Assembly: GCA_944388825.1 (NCBI GenBank)
Contig: CALXKG010000037.1
Location: forward strand, 1 to 6,835
DNA: 6,835 nt
Direction of reading: 5' to 3'
Origin: an uncultured Clostridia bacterium
GTDB taxonomy: Bacteria > Bacillota > Clostridia > Oscillospirales > Ruminococcaceae
In this document: piece by piece, positions 4,622 through 6,835 of the stretch
Layout of the letters: each line of letters starts with the position of its first letter
How positions within the stretch are numbered: position 1 is the first letter of the stretch
Notes under the pieces: model-generated
Told to the model about the DNA's origin: nothing
Databases searched by the model: none
The model's input: the letters and a program-made list of their open reading frames with translations, nothing else
Translations under genes and position numbers: made by a program

Positions 4622-6376
4622 ATGATAAAAACCTTAGCCCGCAGTATCCGCGAGTTTAAGAAACCCGCGATCCTGACGCCGCTGCTGGTCACAGTCGAGG
4701 TCATCCTGGAATGTATCATTCCGTTTGTCATCGCAAACCTCGTCAACCAGATGCAGGCCGGGTGCGGGATGGATGTGATCGCGACCTACGGCGTCCAGCT
4801 GGTCGTACTGGCGGTCCTGTCCCTTGTTTTCGGCGTCGCCGCCGGTAACACCTGCGCGACCGCGTCGACCGGCTTTGCCCGCAACCTCCGGCAGGATATG
4901 TTCTACCGGATCCAGGATTATTCGTTTGAGAACATCGACAAGTTCTCGGTCTCCAGCCTGGTCACCCGTATGACCACCGACGTCATGAACGTCCAGATGG
5001 CGTTTATGATGATCATCCGCGTCGCGATCCGCGGCCCGCTGATGCTCGTCTTCTCGTTCATTATGGGCTTTGCGATGGGCGGGCGGCTTGCGATGATCTT
5101 CCTGGTCACCATCCCGCTTCTGTCGGTCGGCCTGATCCTGGTCATCCGCAAGGCGACCCCGATCTTCCGCCAGGTTTTCCGCAAATACGACGCCTTAAAC
5201 GACTCGGTCCAGGAAAACGTCCAGGCGATGCGGGTCGTCAAGAGCTATGTCCGCGAGGACTATGAAAAGAAGAAATTCGCCGCCGCCGCCGCGTACGTCT
5301 GCAAGGACTTCACCAAGGCGGAACGGATCATGGCGATCAACTCCCCGATGATGCAGATCTGCGTCTACGCCGGGATGGTCTTCGTCCTCTCCTTCGGCTC
5401 CTACCTGGTCATCACCGGGCAGGGCACCGAGATCGCGGTCGGCCAGATGTCCTCGATCCTCACCTACTCGTTCCAGATCCTGATGGCGCTGATGACCCTG
5501 TCGATGGTCTTCGTCATGATCACCATGTCGATGGAATCGGCCGAGCGCATCGTCGAGGTTTTAAATGAAAAGAGCAGCCTCGTAAGCCCCGAAAAGGCGG
5601 TCAAAGAGGTAAAAGACGGCTCGATCGACTTCGACGGCGTCAGCTTCAAATATGCCAAGACGGCCGAGCGGTACTCCCTTTCGGACATCGACCTCCATAT
5701 CAAGTCGGGCGAGGTCATCGGCATCCTCGGCGGCACCGGCTCTTCCAAGTCGACGCTGATCCAGCTGATCCCGCGCCTGTACGACGTCACCAAAGGCTCC
5801 GTCAAGGTCGGCGGGGTGGACGTCCGCGACTACGACCTGGAGACGCTGCGGGACAACGTCGCGGTCGTCCTGCAGAAGAACGTCCTCTTCTCCGGCACCA
5901 TCAAGGACAACCTCCGCTGGGGCAATAAGGACGCCACCGACGAGGAGATCGTCGAGGCCTGCAAGCTGGCCCAGGCGGACGAGTTTATCCAGCAGTTCCC
6001 GAAGAAGTACGACACCTGGATCGAACAGGGCGGTTCCAACGTCTCCGGCGGCCAGAAGCAGCGGCTGTGTATCGCCCGCGCGCTGATGAAGAAGCCGAAG
6101 GTGCTGATCCTGGACGACTCGACCAGCGCGGTCGACACCCGGACCGACGCCCTCATCCGGCAGGGGTTCAGAGACTTCATCCCCGAGACCACCAAGATCA
6201 TCATCGCCCAGCGTGTCGCGTCGGTGCAGGACGCCGACCGGATCGTCGTCCTGGACGGCGGGAAGATCAGCGCGATCGGCACCCACGACGAGCTGATGAA
6301 GACAAGCGAGATCTACCGCGAGGTCTATACGACCCAGACCCGCAGCCAGACCGAGGGAGGTGCGCAGAATGGCTAA
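4622..6376 (+). CDS. ABC exporter half-transporter, degenerate-site subunit of a heterodimer
   Basis: A 584-residue fused membrane and ATPase protein (type IV ABC exporter). Six transmembrane helices are expected at about 17-40, 55-78, 134-157, 159-177, 243-266 and 276-300. The nucleotide-binding domain begins near 333: Walker A GGTGSSKS (370-377), Q-loop Gln418, signature VSGGQ (474-478), Walker B VLILDD (494-499), D-loop SAVD (502-505) and switch position Gln530 in IIIAQRVASV. Asp499 replaces the catalytic Glu and Gln530 replaces the switch His; this marks the non-hydrolysing half in heterodimers such as BmrC/BmrD, LmrC/LmrD and TM287/TM288. Walker A has Ser375 where Gly is usual, a change often seen in this branch. 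The partner is the overlapping downstream gene. The substrate is not readable from sequence; drugs, peptides and lipids are all possible. The upstream MarR gene suggests induction by a toxic compound. Confidence 0.95.
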   Translation: MIKTLARSIREFKKPAILTPLLVTVEVILECIIPFVIANLVNQMQAGCGMDVIATYGVQLVVLAVLSLVFGVAAGNTCATASTGFARNLRQDMFYRIQDYSFENIDKFSVSSLVTRMTTDVMNVQMAFMMIIRVAIRGPLMLVFSFIMGFAMGGRLAMIFLVTIPLLSVGLILVIRKATPIFRQVFRKYDALNDSVQENVQAMRVVKSYVREDYEKKKFAAAAAYVCKDFTKAERIMAINSPMMQICVYAGMVFVLSFGSYLVITGQGTEIAVGQMSSILTYSFQILMALMTLSMVFVMITMSMESAERIVEVLNEKSSLVSPEKAVKEVKDGSIDFDGVSFKYAKTAERYSLSDIDLHIKSGEVIGILGGTGSSKSTLIQLIPRLYDVTKGSVKVGGVDVRDYDLETLRDNVAVVLQKNVLFSGTIKDNLRWGNKDATDEEIVEACKLAQADEFIQQFPKKYDTWIEQGGSNVSGGQKQRLCIARALMKKPKVLILDDSTSAVDTRTDALIRQGFRDFIPETTKIIIAQRVASVQDADRIVVLDGGKISAIGTHDELMKTSEIYREVYTTQTRSQTEGGAQNG

Positions 6377-6835
6377 CCAGAATCAGAAAAAAGCCCCTCC
6401 CGCCACGACGGCCAGAGGCCAGCGGGCGCCGAAGGGCGTCCTGCGGCGGCTTTTAAAGACGCTGTTTGAGTTCTACCCGGTGCTGCTGCCGGTGGCGCTT
6501 GTCTGCATCCTCTTCAACGCCATCATCAGCTCGATCCCGACCGTCTTCATGCAGCGGATCATCGCGCTGGTGGACGACAGCTACAAATCCGGCGACTGGG
6601 CGTCCGTCTCGGGGCAGATCCTCGGGATGGTCGGCGTGCTGCTGATCCTCTATGTCCTCAGCCTCATCGCCGGCACCCTTTACACCCAGTTTATGGCGAT
6701 CATCACCCAGGGCTCGCTGCGCAAGATGCGCGAGAAGATGTTCAGCCATATGCAGGACCTGCCGATCCGGTATTTTGATACCCATGGGCACGGCGACATC
6801 ATGTCCTACTACACCAACGACGTCGACACCCTCCG
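6369..6835 (+). CDS. ABC exporter half-transporter, second subunit (3' end outside window)
   Basis: A partial gene: 155 complete codons are visible and the frame is still open at the window end. The ATG at 6369 overlaps the end of the preceding ABC gene by 8 nt and has GGAGG 8 nt upstream, so the two should be made in step. After a polar, basic N-terminal tail (residues 1-29, rich in Gln, Lys, Ala and Pro) come a first transmembrane helix at about 36-60 (FYPVLLPVALVCILFNAIIS), an extracytoplasmic stretch with VDDSYKSGDW, and a second helix at about 83-107. Then comes the cytoplasmic coupling region with SLRKMREKMFSHMQDLPIRYFDTHGHGDIMSYYTNDVD, highly typical of exporter half-transporters. No ATPase motif is inside the window. 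As partner of the degenerate subunit, it is expected to carry the canonical Walker B Glu and switch His. Confidence 0.95.
   Translation, partial: MANQNQKKAPPATTARGQRAPKGVLRRLLKTLFEFYPVLLPVALVCILFNAIISSIPTVFMQRIIALVDDSYKSGDWASVSGQILGMVGVLLILYVLSLIAGTLYTQFMAIITQGSLRKMREKMFSHMQDLPIRYFDTHGHGDIMSYYTNDVDTL

Noticed and set aside
5561..6286. Open frame of 241 codons on the minus strand opposite ABC subunit 1
   Set aside because: Its Asp/Leu/Val-rich low-complexity composition is the usual antisense shadow of a GC-rich ATPase domain; the sense strand has every ABC motif.

Overview
The window looks like chromosomal DNA from a GC-rich, Gram-positive anaerobe, most likely a gut-type Clostridia member (Oscillospiraceae/Lachnospiraceae-like). 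This rests on strong GGAGG-type ribosome binding sites, sigma-A-type promoters, a BspA-type leucine-rich-repeat protein, and a MarR regulator followed by a tandem pair of ABC exporters whose N-terminus is typical of Firmicutes. The taxonomy is inference; there is no rRNA or marker gene. No mobile element, tRNA, rRNA or CRISPR array was seen.

Left part (19-3756, minus strand): three genes run in one direction, in transcription order a LacI-family regulator, an APH-fold small-molecule kinase, and a 20-repeat BspA-type LRR protein without a signal peptide. The gaps are 1 nt and 35 nt, so they probably form one transcript, driven by a good promoter (TTGTTT-17 nt-TATAAT, 3819-3847). The leader carries a perfect 8-bp GC hairpin. 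The kinase and LRR protein have no assignable substrate or partner.

Middle (3757-4135): a 379-bp divergent intergenic region with no credible gene. It holds the two back-to-back promoters, a run of A-tracts at about 10-11 bp spacing just upstream of the right-hand -35 box, and a perfect 8+8 bp inverted repeat over the right-hand -10 box and start site, the likely MarR operator.

Right part (4136 to window end, plus strand): a MarR regulator, then ABC exporter subunit 1 (complete) and ABC exporter subunit 2 (cut by the window end). The ABC genes overlap by 8 nt. Subunit 1 has Asp in place of the catalytic Glu and Gln in place of the switch His, as in the degenerate half of heterodimeric exporters. 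The layout suggests a MarR-autoregulated, ligand-induced multidrug or peptide/lipid export operon.

The right half is a recognisable, common type of system. The least explained part is the LacI-kinase-LRR cluster; nothing here proves a new system.
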